A stretch of 64,000 nucleotides of DNA from the NCBI RefSeq assembly GCF_900457465.1, contig NZ_UAUU01000011.1:1798001-1862000 (forward strand), in the 5' to 3' direction. The stretch comes from Sphingobacterium multivorum (GTDB lineage: Bacteria; Bacteroidota; Bacteroidia; Sphingobacteriales; Sphingobacteriaceae). Of this stretch, positions 56,197 to 64,000 are shown piece after piece; the first letter of the stretch is position 1, and every line of letters begins with the position of its first letter. The notes beneath the pieces were generated by a model. That model was not told the origin of the DNA. It was given only the letters and a program-made list of their open reading frames with translations, and ran no database searches. The position numbers were made by a program, and so were the translations under genes.

Positions 56197-56891
56197 TGAG
56201 TGGACGTCACAATTTTATTATTGCCATAGATGGTTTTTCCTCCTGCGGTAAGAGTACACTGGCAAAAGCTTTGGCAAAAAAACTGAAGTTTGCCTTTATT
56301 GATAGCGGAGCCATGTATAGGGCTGTCACACTCTATTTTATCCGGCATAAAATAGCGCTGGATGATCAAGAAGCGATCGAAAGCGCACTAAAAGATATCC
56401 ATATTGATTTTATCCCAAATGCAATAAAGACGGAGATCCATCTAAATGATGAGGATATTTCGGAAGAGATCCGTCAGATGTATATTTCTGATAAAGTTAG
56501 TGATGTGAGTGCAATTAAAGCTGTCCGGGTTGCCATGGTCGCCCAGCAGCAAAAATTGGGTAGCAGACGAAATATTATTATGGATGGCCGTGATATCGGT
56601 ACTACTGTTTTTCCAGATGCTGATCTGAAGATTTTTATGACGGCCGATCCTAAAGTACGTGCTGCGCGACGTTATCTGGAGTTGACGGAAAAAGGGGAGG
56701 ATGTGACGTTGGAAGAAGTCGTGGAAAATCTTGCAACACGTGACCGTATCGACAGTACCCGTGCGGAAAGTCCATTACGACAAGCGGAAGACGCGATTGT
56801 TTTGGATAATTCTAATCTGACACCAGAACAACAGCTCCATTTTGTTGAAGAAGAGTATTTGAAAGCTAAGGCTGCAAAAGTCCAATTATAA
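56196..56891 (+). CDS. cmk: Cytidylate kinase
   Basis: 231 residues. Phosphorylates CMP and dCMP. P-loop IDGFSSCGKSTLAKALA (usual GPAGSGKST replaced by GFSSCGKST, a known Bacteroidota variant), FIDSGAMYRAVT, MDGRDIGTTVFPDAD and ARRYLELTEKGED in the lid. Intact. Ends at a strong hairpin. Confidence 0.95.
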   Translation: MSGRHNFIIAIDGFSSCGKSTLAKALAKKLKFAFIDSGAMYRAVTLYFIRHKIALDDQEAIESALKDIHIDFIPNAIKTEIHLNDEDISEEIRQMYISDKVSDVSAIKAVRVAMVAQQQKLGSRRNIIMDGRDIGTTVFPDADLKIFMTADPKVRAARRYLELTEKGEDVTLEEVVENLATRDRIDSTRAESPLRQAEDAIVLDNSNLTPEQQLHFVEEEYLKAKAAKVQL

Positions 56892-56934
56892 AACACAAAG
56901 AAGGCCGATTATTTAGTCGGCCTTCTTTGTGTTT
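56891..56934. terminator. Terminator between cmk and 97-aa gene
   Basis: AAACACAAAGAAGGCCGA / TCGGCCTTCTTTGTGTTT, perfect 18-bp stem with an 8-base loop. It starts at the last base of cmk and serves convergent genes. Confidence 0.8.
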
Positions 56935-56943
56935 GGAATATCA

Positions 56944-57237
56944 TTATTTTATACTGTTAATTTGTTGTTGTTCCAATAATTTTCCAACATTGTTCTTTTC
57001 CCCAAACTCTGCTGTCTCATCTTGAAAAGATTCCAGAAGAGCTTTAATAGCATCTGAATTATCTGCTGTACGTTGATAGATATCGGGAATTGTTTTTTCG
57101 ATATTTTTATCGCCGAGTTCAATGTTATCAACTTCGATTTTACCTATTTTTTCCAAAACAGCTTGCTGGCTATTTCTGACATCTTCTAATTCTCTTGCTA
57201 TCTTTTCCATCAATTGGAATTTCTTCAATTTATCCAT
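56944..57237 (-). CDS. Hypothetical coiled-coil protein (97 aa)
   Basis: Highly charged and predicted helical throughout (KIARELEDVRNSQQAVLEKIGKI, DNSDAIKALLESFQDE), ending KLLEQQQINSIK. No signal or motif. Monocistronic. Family not recognised. Confidence 0.6.
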   Translation of the reverse strand: MDKLKKFQLMEKIARELEDVRNSQQAVLEKIGKIEVDNIELGDKNIEKTIPDIYQRTADNSDAIKALLESFQDETAEFGEKNNVGKLLEQQQINSIK

Positions 57238-57349
57238 ATGAAATCGCTTTTGTTACTATTAGAAGAACAAGATGCTTCAAAACTTTGTTTTGTTTTTTTT
57301 AAAAAAGAAATAGAATTGGGGTTTATGGGAAGGAACCATGAAAAAAGAA

Positions 57350-57377
57350 AAAGGCGGAACATGCATGTCCCGCCTTT
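57350..57377 (-). terminator. Terminator of aminotransferase gene
   Basis: AAAGGCGG / CCGCCTTT with palindromic ACATGCATGT at the tip. A run on the left gives T on the minus strand. Confidence 0.75.
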
Positions 57378-57399
57378 CTTAAGTGCTATTGACTTATTG

Positions 57400-58599
57400 T
57401 TAATTTGTGCGTCCCGGATACACTTGGAGTGCTTTCTCTAAGCAAACTAAAGCGCTTTTAAGATCATCCTGATTCAGTACATAGGCCAGGCGGACTTCAT
57501 TTACTCCAGCACCCTCTGTACTATAAAAGCCCGTAGCTGGAGCCATCATAACTGTTTCGTTATTGTAAGAGAACTCTTCCAACATCCATTGACAGAATTT
57601 ATCTGCATTATCAATTGGTAATTTGGCTACGACGTAAAATGCGCCACCCGGGTTAGGAGAGTAAACTCCTTCAATGGCATTGAGCCCTTTTACGAGGGTA
57701 TCTCTTCTTGCTGTATATTCTTTGGATACCGCCTCGAAGTAACTGTCTGGTGTATCAACAGCAGCTTCACCCGCTATTTGTCCTTCTAAGGATGGGCTTA
57801 AGCGCGCTTGTGCAAATTTCAGTGCTGTCTGATATAGTTCTTTATTTTTGGTAATGATACATCCAATACGCGCACCACAAGCGGAATAACGTTTTGATAC
57901 TGTATCAAAAATAACGACATTATTTTCGAGACCATCTAAATGCATTGGTGAGATAAACGCTCTGCCATCGTAACAAAATTCACGATAAGCCTCGTCTGAA
58001 AAAAGGTAAAGATCATATTTTAGACAAAGTTCACGAAGAGCTTCGAGTTCTTCTCTGGAATAAAGGTAACCCGTAGGGTTATTTGGATTACAGATGCAGA
58101 TCGCTTTGGTTTTAGCGGTAATTACCTTTTCAAATTCGGCGATGGAAGGTAATGCAAATCCACTTTCAATATAGGACATGATTGGTTTGATTACCACATC
58201 GGAGGAACAAGCAAAACCATTGTAATTTGCATAAAATGGCTCTGGAATTATGATCTCTTCGCCTTCATTTAAACAGGCTTGCATAGCGATCATAATCGCT
58301 TCCGAACCACCATTTGTCACTAATATATCTGTCGGCTCGATATTATAATTTAGCTTATTATAATATTCTGCTAACTTGTTTCGGTAAGAGGCTGTACCTT
58401 CAGAAGGTGTGTAGGCCCACACTTTGAACTGTATATTTTTCAAAGCATTAAGCATCACTTCAGGTGTTTGGATATCAGGTTGTCCGATATTGAGGTGATA
58501 TATCTTTTTACCTTCTTTTTTTGCTTGATCAGCATATGGCGTCAACTTTCTAATAGGCGACGCAGGCATATTCAGCCCTTTTTCTGATATTACTGGCAT
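57400..58599 (-). CDS. PLP-dependent class I/II aminotransferase (aspartate aminotransferase-like)
   Basis: 399 residues. N-terminal MPASPIRKLTPYAD, PLP-binding TNGGSEAI, NPNNPTGYLYS, FSDEAYREF, the Schiff-base Lys in FDTVSKRYSACGARIG and the C-terminal Arg in EVRLAYVL for substrate carboxylate. Probably aspartate or aromatic aminotransferase; substrate not settled. Downstream of the DUF1573 gene but separated by a terminator. Confidence 0.92.
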   Translation of the reverse strand: MPVISEKGLNMPASPIRKLTPYADQAKKEGKKIYHLNIGQPDIQTPEVMLNALKNIQFKVWAYTPSEGTASYRNKLAEYYNKLNYNIEPTDILVTNGGSEAIMIAMQACLNEGEEIIIPEPFYANYNGFACSSDVVIKPIMSYIESGFALPSIAEFEKVITAKTKAICICNPNNPTGYLYSREELEALRELCLKYDLYLFSDEAYREFCYDGRAFISPMHLDGLENNVVIFDTVSKRYSACGARIGCIITKNKELYQTALKFAQARLSPSLEGQIAGEAAVDTPDSYFEAVSKEYTARRDTLVKGLNAIEGVYSPNPGGAFYVVAKLPIDNADKFCQWMLEEFSYNNETVMMAPATGFYSTEGAGVNEVRLAYVLNQDDLKSALVCLEKALQVYPGRTN

Positions 58600-58640
58600 T
58601 ATAGTTTTTTTAAAATTAGTAGTGCAAAGCTAACCAAAAT

Positions 58641-58682
58641 AAAACGAAAAAAGCCACATGATGATGTGGCTTTTTTCGTTTT
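58641..58682 (-). terminator. Terminator of DUF1573 gene
   Basis: AAAACGAAAAAAGCCACAT / ATGTGGCTTTTTTCGTTTT, perfect 19-bp stem, 4-base loop. Confidence 0.88.
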
Positions 58683-58696
58683 ATCTATGGGAATTG

Positions 58697-59071
58697 TTAT
58701 TCTACAATACCCTTAATGTATAGCGTTTTTACAGGAGTCTTGGTATTCGACTGCACCGTGAAGCTCTTTGTGAATGGCGCTTTTGCTGCAGCATTGTAAG
58801 TCACTTTAATCGTGCCACTTTCTCCTGGTTTGATTGGCGTTTTTGTAAATTCTGCTACAGAACATCCACAGGTAGGCACCACATTGGAAATGATAATTGG
58901 CTCGCTACCGGTGTTAGAAAATTTGAAATTATACGAAACGGGCGTGCCGGCCGGAATTTTACCAAAATCATGTGTTTCTTTTTCGAATTTAAATTCTCCT
59001 TGTCCTGTTTGCATCGAAGAAAAACCAATAAAGGAAATGATGACTGCTAAGATTGTTATATACTTTTTCAT
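58697..59071 (-). CDS. DUF1573 secreted protein
   Basis: 124 residues. Signal peptide (ILAVIISFIGFSSM), then a single Ig-like DUF1573 domain: FEKETHDFGKIPAGTPVSYNFKF, NVVPTCGCSVAEFTKTPIKPGESG and FTKSFTVQSNT. The NVxPxCGC motif is the family mark. Common in Bacteroidota envelopes, role unknown. Monocistronic. Confidence 0.93.
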   Translation of the reverse strand: MKKYITILAVIISFIGFSSMQTGQGEFKFEKETHDFGKIPAGTPVSYNFKFSNTGSEPIIISNVVPTCGCSVAEFTKTPIKPGESGTIKVTYNAAAKAPFTKSFTVQSNTKTPVKTLYIKGIVE

Positions 59072-59169
59072 GCTTCTAAAATATTACTTTACGATTAAAA
59101 TAGTACAACTGATATGCCAAATTTAATATTTATTGCCAATTTATTGTACATCTAACAACTTTATTACAG

Positions 59170-60135
59170 TTATATTATCCCTTCTTTCAATAGATCCTGT
59201 ATGTGGATAACACCAGCGTAATTTCCTTTGTCGGAAACCAATAGTTGTGTGATGTTGTTTTCACGCATAATATGGAGCGCATTGGCGGCCAATTCATCTT
59301 TATCGATAATTTTAGGTGATTTTCCCATGATATCGGCGGCAGTAATTGTCGCTAAATCCGTGTGTTTCTCCAGCATACGGCGGATATCACCATCTGTGAT
59401 GATGCCAAGTATGTTTTCATCATCCAACACGGCGACAGCTCCCAGTCTAAACTGTGTTATGGTGATGATGATATCACTTACTGTGGCTTGTTGTGGGACG
59501 CTAGGTTTGCCATTCTGATCGGATAGATCGCCGACTCTTAAGTACAGCTTTTTGCCTAATGCTCCTCCTGGATGGTATTTTGCAAAATCTTTATCCGTGA
59601 AATCACGGCACTCTTGTAATACCACGGCAAGCGCATCACCCATTGCCAACTGAGCAGTTGTACTTGAAGTTGGTGCAAGGTTGTTGGGACAAGCTTCTTT
59701 CTCAACGGTGGTATTTAAAATATAGTCGGCATTTTTAGCGAGGTAGGAATCTGTATTTCCGACCAAAGCAACCAATACATTCTTTGTCTGTTTTAAAAAG
59801 GGAACAAGTACTTTAATCTCAGGTGTATTACCACTTTTAGAGATGGCAATAATCAAATCATTTTGTTGGATGATACCAAGATCTCCATGGATAGCATCAG
59901 CAGCATGCATAAAAATCGATGGTGTACCTGTCGAATTGAGCGTTGCAACTATCTTTTGAGCGATAATAGCGCTTTTACCAATTCCAGTTACAATAACTCG
60001 GCCGTGCAAATTAAGAATACGATCGACAACGGTAACAAAATCATCATCAATATATTGAGCTAAAGCAGCTACTGCCTTGGCTTCTTCTTGAATAGCTTGA
60101 ATAGCTATATTTTTTATTTCGTAGTTGTTTTTCAC
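59170..60135 (-). CDS. kdsD: KpsF/GutQ arabinose-5-phosphate isomerase
   Basis: 321 residues. Converts ribulose 5-phosphate to arabinose 5-phosphate, precursor of Kdo. SIS domain (about 30-170) with VIVTGIGKSAIIAQKIVATLNSTGTPS, HGDLGIIQQNDLIIAISKSGNTPE and ACPNNLAPTSSTTAQLA, then two CBS repeats (about 205-260 and 270-321) with GIITDGDIRRM. GTG start at 60135, in keeping with homologues. kdsA lies on the other side of recQ. Confidence 0.92.
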   Translation of the reverse strand: MKNNYEIKNIAIQAIQEEAKAVAALAQYIDDDFVTVVDRILNLHGRVIVTGIGKSAIIAQKIVATLNSTGTPSIFMHAADAIHGDLGIIQQNDLIIAISKSGNTPEIKVLVPFLKQTKNVLVALVGNTDSYLAKNADYILNTTVEKEACPNNLAPTSSTTAQLAMGDALAVVLQECRDFTDKDFAKYHPGGALGKKLYLRVGDLSDQNGKPSVPQQATVSDIIITITQFRLGAVAVLDDENILGIITDGDIRRMLEKHTDLATITAADIMGKSPKIIDKDELAANALHIMRENNITQLLVSDKGNYAGVIHIQDLLKEGII

Positions 60136-60172
60136 AAAAAATACTCTTACTTTTATGTATTAGAATAGATTG

Positions 60173-60180
60173 CAAAAATA
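60173..60180 (-). promoter_or_regulatory. -7 element of kdsD
   Basis: Minus strand TATTTTTG, perfect TAnnTTTG, 37 bases before the GTG start. No -33 TTTG at the right spacing. A matching box on the plus strand faces recQ. Confidence 0.4.
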
Positions 60181-60217
60181 GATTATTTTTCAAGATTATT
60201 TCTTCATTTATCTATCT

Positions 60218-60225
60218 TATTTTTG
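60218..60225 (+). promoter_or_regulatory. -7 element of recQ
   Basis: TATTTTTG, perfect TAnnTTTG, ending 11 bases before the recQ ATG. No clear -33 element. Confidence 0.45.
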
Positions 60226-60236
60226 CCCAAGGCGCA

Positions 60237-62426
60237 ATGGAAATAGAAAAATCACTTTTCGACAATTTACAAGATTTTTTTGGTTTTGATACTTTTAAGG
60301 GGGATCAGGAGGCAATTATAACCAGTATTCTTCAACGGAGAGACACGTTTGTAATTATGCCAACCGGAGGAGGGAAATCAATTTGCTATCAACTTCCAGC
60401 ACTGATGAGTGAGGGAACTGCAATTGTTATTTCTCCGTTGATTGCTTTAATGAAAAACCAAGTAGATCAGCTTCGTGCATTCGGTGGCGAAGATAGTATC
60501 GCTCATTTTTTGAATTCTTCATTGAATAAAAGTGAGATTACAAAGGTTAAGGATGATGTAATCGCTGGGAAGACCAAATTGCTGTATGTCGCTCCGGAAT
60601 CTCTTGCTAAGCAAGACAATTTGGACTTCTTACACCAAATCACCGTGTCATTTGTAGCGGTTGACGAAGCGCATTGTATTTCCGAATGGGGACACGATTT
60701 TAGACCAGAATATCGTAAAATACGCCAGGTCATTAATGAAATAGGGGCCAATATTCCTATTATTGCGCTTACAGCGACAGCAACACCTAAAGTACAGTCT
60801 GATATTCGTAAAAATTTGCAGATGACTGATGCTGTTTTATTTAAGTCATCATTTAATCGTAGCAACTTATATTACGAGGTAAGACCTAAAAAAGATGTCG
60901 TAAAAGAAATTGTACGTTTTATTAAAACCAAATCGGGTAAGACGGGCATTGTCTATTGTTTGAGCCGTAAAAAGGTAGAAGAAATCAGTGAGGTTTTGAA
61001 CCTAAATGGCATCAAAGCTTTACCTTACCACGCGGGTTTAGACGCCAAAACAAGAGCAGATACACAGGATAAATTTTTGATGGAGGATGTCGAAGTGATT
61101 GTGGCTACCATTGCTTTTGGTATGGGAATAGATAAACCTGATGTTCGTTATGTGATTCACCACGATATTCCTAAATCCATGGAGGGATATTATCAGGAAA
61201 CTGGACGTGCTGGACGTGATGGGGGCGATGGTTATTGCTTGGCTTTTTATTCGGAAAAAGATGTTGAAAAACTGACCAAGTTTATGAAAGATAAACCTGT
61301 GGCTGAACGTGAGATTGGCACACAGATCTTAAAAGAGGTTATTGATTATTCGGAGTCTGCAGTATGTCGCCGTAAACAGATTCTTCATTATTTTGGAGAA
61401 AATTTTGACGAGCAGGGCTGTAATAATATGTGTGATAATTGTCGTTCGGAAAAAGAATATTTTGAGGCCGAAGACGCTTTAAAAGATGTATTGGGCTTTA
61501 TTCAAGAACAGGGTGAAAAATTTGATGATCATCACGTGATTAACGTCATGATCGGCCAAAACAACCAACCCGTATCCGCCTATAAACATGATGAACATCG
61601 TCTTTTTGGAAAGGGCAAAGATAAAGGTGTTATTTATTGGAAATCCTTACTTAGGCAGGCAGTGCTTGATAACTTTATCGAAAAAGATATTGATCATTAT
61701 GGCCTTTTAAAATTGACAGCTATTGGTCGTCATTATCTGGATAATCCTTATCAACTAAAATTTGTTTTGAATCGTCCAATTGAAGGGGGGGATAATACAA
61801 GTTCGGAAGATACAGGCCAGGGTACAGGGGCCTTAGATACCGTCTTGTTGGGAATGCTTAAAGATTTACGTAAGAAAATTGCAAAGGGCAAGTCCCTGCC
61901 GCCGTTTGTTATCTTTCAAGATCCTTCGCTGGAAGAAATGTGTACACATTATCCAATTGCTATCGATGAGTTGAAACAGATTCAGGGGGTAGGGAATGGT
62001 AAAGCGATTAAATTTGGTGCCCCATTTATTGCCTTGATCAAAGACTATGTTGAGGAGAATGAAATTGATAGACCTGTGGATCTTGTCATTAAGAGTACAG
62101 CTAATAAATCGGCATTAAAAGTGTCTATTATTCAAAATATCGATCGTAAAATTGCATTAGATGATATTGCCTCAGCTAAGGGGATAACTTATGAAGAAAT
62201 ATTGAAAGAAATTGAGACGATCGTAAACGCAGGAACGAAAATCAATATCAATTACTTTATTGATGAGGTCATAGATGAGGATCGTCAAGATGAGGTATAT
62301 GACTATTTTAAGACAGCAGAGACTGATTCAATTAATGATGCGCTTAAAGAATTAGGTGGAGACGATTATAGCTATGAGGATCTCCAATTGATGCGAATCA
62401 AATTTTTATCAGAACTCGGCAATTAA
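60237..62426 (+). CDS. recQ: ATP-dependent DNA helicase RecQ
   Basis: 729 residues, longer than E. coli RecQ (about 610). Helicase motifs: PTGGGKSICYQLPAL (I), DEAHCISEWGHDFRPEY (II and aromatic loop), ALTATATPKV (III), GIVYCLSRKKVEEI (IV), FGMGIDKPDVRYVIHHDIPKS (V) and GYYQETGRAGRDG (VI). A zinc site follows (CRRKQILHYF, GCNNMCDNC), then winged helix, then an HRDC domain with DLRKKIAKGKSLPPFVIFQD, and a C-terminal extension of about 100 residues with an acidic tail. Frame intact. Confidence 0.97.
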   Translation: MEIEKSLFDNLQDFFGFDTFKGDQEAIITSILQRRDTFVIMPTGGGKSICYQLPALMSEGTAIVISPLIALMKNQVDQLRAFGGEDSIAHFLNSSLNKSEITKVKDDVIAGKTKLLYVAPESLAKQDNLDFLHQITVSFVAVDEAHCISEWGHDFRPEYRKIRQVINEIGANIPIIALTATATPKVQSDIRKNLQMTDAVLFKSSFNRSNLYYEVRPKKDVVKEIVRFIKTKSGKTGIVYCLSRKKVEEISEVLNLNGIKALPYHAGLDAKTRADTQDKFLMEDVEVIVATIAFGMGIDKPDVRYVIHHDIPKSMEGYYQETGRAGRDGGDGYCLAFYSEKDVEKLTKFMKDKPVAEREIGTQILKEVIDYSESAVCRRKQILHYFGENFDEQGCNNMCDNCRSEKEYFEAEDALKDVLGFIQEQGEKFDDHHVINVMIGQNNQPVSAYKHDEHRLFGKGKDKGVIYWKSLLRQAVLDNFIEKDIDHYGLLKLTAIGRHYLDNPYQLKFVLNRPIEGGDNTSSEDTGQGTGALDTVLLGMLKDLRKKIAKGKSLPPFVIFQDPSLEEMCTHYPIAIDELKQIQGVGNGKAIKFGAPFIALIKDYVEENEIDRPVDLVIKSTANKSALKVSIIQNIDRKIALDDIASAKGITYEEILKEIETIVNAGTKININYFIDEVIDEDRQDEVYDYFKTAETDSINDALKELGGDDYSYEDLQLMRIKFLSELGN

Positions 62427-62440
62427 TTTTTTATAATTAT

Positions 62441-63256
62441 ATGATTAACAAATACATTCCCGAAATCAAGAATGGGACATCGCAGAATTTCTTTTTAATG
62501 GCGGGGCCATGTGCAATTGAAGGAGAAGAAATCGCTTTGCGTATTGCTGAAAAGATTGTTACAATTACAGATAAACTAAATATTCCGTACATTTTCAAGG
62601 GATCTTACCGTAAGGCCAATAGATCGCGGCTAGATTCATTTATGGGGATAGGTGATGAGAAAGCGTTGAAGATTTTAGAGAAAGTTGGGAAAACTTTTGG
62701 TGTACCGACGGTGACGGATATCCATGAGAGCCATGAGGCGGAAATGGCAGCCGCATACGTTGACGTTCTTCAAATTCCAGCATTTTTGTGCAGACAGACT
62801 GACTTATTAGTTGCAGCAGCAAAAACGAACAAGGTCGTCAATGTAAAGAAAGGTCAGTTTTTGAGTGCTGGATCTATGAAATTTGCAGTGGATAAGATCG
62901 TGGAATCTGGAAATGAGAAGGTTTTTTTAACTGATCGCGGTAATACGTTCGGCTATCAGGATCTCATTGTAGATTATCGCGGGATTCCCGAAATGCGTTC
63001 TTTTAACGTGCCCACAATAATGGACTGTACACATTCCTTACAACAACCGAATCAAACTTCTGGCGTAACAGGAGGGAAACCAGCATTAATTGAAACAATA
63101 GCCAAAGCTGCAATAGCGGTGGGAGCCGACGGCCTGTTTATAGAAACACATCCTGATCCGGCAAATGCGAAGTCTGATGGCGCCAATATGTTACATTTGG
63201 ATTTACTTGAAGGCTTGATGGAAAAACTGGTCCGAGTTAGACAAGCTATTTTATAG
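62441..63256 (+). CDS. kdsA: 3-deoxy-8-phosphooctulonate synthase (Kdo-8-P synthase)
   Basis: 271 residues. Condenses PEP with arabinose 5-phosphate to Kdo-8-phosphate. NFFLMAGPCAIEGEE, FKGSYRKANRSR, DIHESHEAE, IPAFLCRQTDLL, VNVKKGQFLSAGSMK and FIETHPDPANAKSDGANML. A Cys in AGPCAIE and the HPDPANAKSDG block fit either metal class. Supplies lipopolysaccharide core together with kdsD nearby. 14 bases after recQ, so probably co-transcribed. Confidence 0.96.
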   Translation: MINKYIPEIKNGTSQNFFLMAGPCAIEGEEIALRIAEKIVTITDKLNIPYIFKGSYRKANRSRLDSFMGIGDEKALKILEKVGKTFGVPTVTDIHESHEAEMAAAYVDVLQIPAFLCRQTDLLVAAAKTNKVVNVKKGQFLSAGSMKFAVDKIVESGNEKVFLTDRGNTFGYQDLIVDYRGIPEMRSFNVPTIMDCTHSLQQPNQTSGVTGGKPALIETIAKAAIAVGADGLFIETHPDPANAKSDGANMLHLDLLEGLMEKLVRVRQAIL

Positions 63257-63278
63257 TATAATAAATAAATCGCAATAG

Positions 63279-63304
63279 AAAGGAGCCAATAGGCTCCTTT
63301 TTTA
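63279..63304 (+). terminator. Terminator of kdsA
   Basis: AAAGGAGCC / GGCTCCTTT, 4-base loop, then a T run. Confidence 0.9.
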
Positions 63305-63340
63305 TAATCAATTACACCAAACTTAAAGCTAAATTATTGT

Positions 63341-64000
63341 ATGTTCTCAAAAGTTGCATTGACAGCGTTTTTGTTGTTGTCTTTTTCTGCCATCAAAGCG
63401 CAGGAGAGTTATAGTTGGTTTTCTCCACTAGAAGATAAGCATGTGGAAGGTAGGCTGGAGAATCAGAAGCTTTCGGCCTTCAATAGACTTCCGGATGAAC
63501 TGGAAAGCCAGGTACGTAAACCCGTATGGGAACTGGGGAAGAATAGTGCGGGGTTCTATATTGACTTTCAAACTACTTCACCTGAGATTACGGTTCAATA
63601 CCAAGTGGCTGGCGGTTTAAATATGCCCCATATGCCAACAACAGGTGTCAGTGGGCTTGATCTTTATGCTTATGATACTGTAAACAAGGAATGGAAATGG
63701 GCTTATGGCAATTATGATTTTTCGGATACCATTTCTTATACATGGAAGAATATAGGGCGCAATGGAAAATTTAATTACCGCTTATATCTTCCGCTATACA
63801 ATACGGTTAAGTGGTTAAAGATTGGTGTGCCAAATACCGCTAAATTAACGTATACCCATACCACAGCAGCCAAACCTATTGTTGTGTATGGGACCTCGAT
63901 TGGACAGGGGGCCTGTACCAGTCGCCCAGGCTTAGCTTGGACCAACCAAGTGGGACGTGCGTTTGACCATGAAATGATCAACTTATGCTTTTCTGGTAAC
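63341..64000 (+). CDS. SGNH/GDSL-type hydrolase, partial
   Basis: At least 220 residues, cut by the window end. Signal peptide ending AIKAQ. An N-terminal beta-sandwich-like domain (about 25-180) comes before the SGNH block I, VYGTSIGQGACTSRPG, where the Ser is the nucleophile, followed by INLCFSGN with the block II Gly. The arrangement matches Bacteroidota SGNH hydrolases acting on carbohydrate esters. Start follows the kdsA terminator; its promoter is not clear. Confidence 0.85.
   Translation, partial: MFSKVALTAFLLLSFSAIKAQESYSWFSPLEDKHVEGRLENQKLSAFNRLPDELESQVRKPVWELGKNSAGFYIDFQTTSPEITVQYQVAGGLNMPHMPTTGVSGLDLYAYDTVNKEWKWAYGNYDFSDTISYTWKNIGRNGKFNYRLYLPLYNTVKWLKIGVPNTAKLTYTHTTAAKPIVVYGTSIGQGACTSRPGLAWTNQVGRAFDHEMINLCFSGN

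Overview
The window reads as chromosomal DNA from a Bacteroidota bacterium, most likely Sphingobacteriaceae (Sphingobacterium or a close relative). Evidence: many starts lie just downstream of the Bacteroidota promoter pattern TTTG-n19/20-TAnnTTTG, and Shine-Dalgarno sequences are rare. There is a short bS31 (Thx) ribosomal protein of the Bacteroidota type, and acnB sits in tandem with a mitochondrial-type aconitase. Family-level content (HMA-DUF3347, TIGR01777 epimerase, LuxC-like acyl-CoA reductase beside a ferredoxin) fits too. Genus is inferred from protein character only.

Layout. 1-2.8 kb: RND efflux permease and its membrane fusion protein (minus). 3-6.1 kb: thx, a membrane protein, panB, an RluA-type pseudouridine synthase and a TlpA-like thioredoxin. 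6.1-11 kb: pyrF, guaA, a periplasmic-binding-like lipoprotein and an RNA cytosine methyltransferase. 11-15 kb: uspA, an NlpC/P60 peptidase, a small beta-barrel protein and grpE-dnaJ. 15.2-22.4 kb: ftsE, acyl-CoA reductase, ferredoxin, a dicarboxylate symporter and metNIQ followed by a YchJ-like gene. 22.5-33 kb: FAH hydrolase, epimerase, copper-type HMA-DUF3347 protein with a Cys/His-rich partner, a 790-codon TPR protein, an SH3-like secreted protein, a metallo-beta-lactamase-fold hydrolase, tRNA-Ser(GCU) and a PgpH-type HD phosphodiesterase. 33-45 kb: rpe, two aconitases, an outer membrane protein, a second MBL hydrolase, pckA, an intact IS1182-type element and ppk2. 45.9-46.7 kb is a gene-poor stretch with two related promoter-hairpin units. 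46.7-64 kb: smc, FrnE-like oxidoreductase, patatin, GDPD, topA, cmk, aminotransferase, DUF1573 protein, kdsD, recQ, kdsA and the start of an SGNH hydrolase.

Most genes are housekeeping: purine and pyrimidine synthesis (guaA, pyrF), pantothenate (panB), TCA cycle and gluconeogenesis (aconitases, pckA), pentose phosphate (rpe), Kdo/LPS (kdsD, kdsA), chaperones and chromosome maintenance (smc, topA, recQ). Mobile DNA is limited to one IS.

About twenty one-base indels break otherwise canonical genes (RND permease, panB, rluA-like, tlpA, nlpC, topA, pgpH and others), often in homopolymers. Essential genes such as topA are among them, and each is restored by a single-base change, so these are most simply sequence errors. 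I annotate such genes over their full repaired extent. The least explained signals are the tandem small-RNA-like units at 46.0-46.3 kb, the IS lying between two arms of an apparent bidirectional terminator, and several -7 boxes that end only 4-6 bases before start codons.
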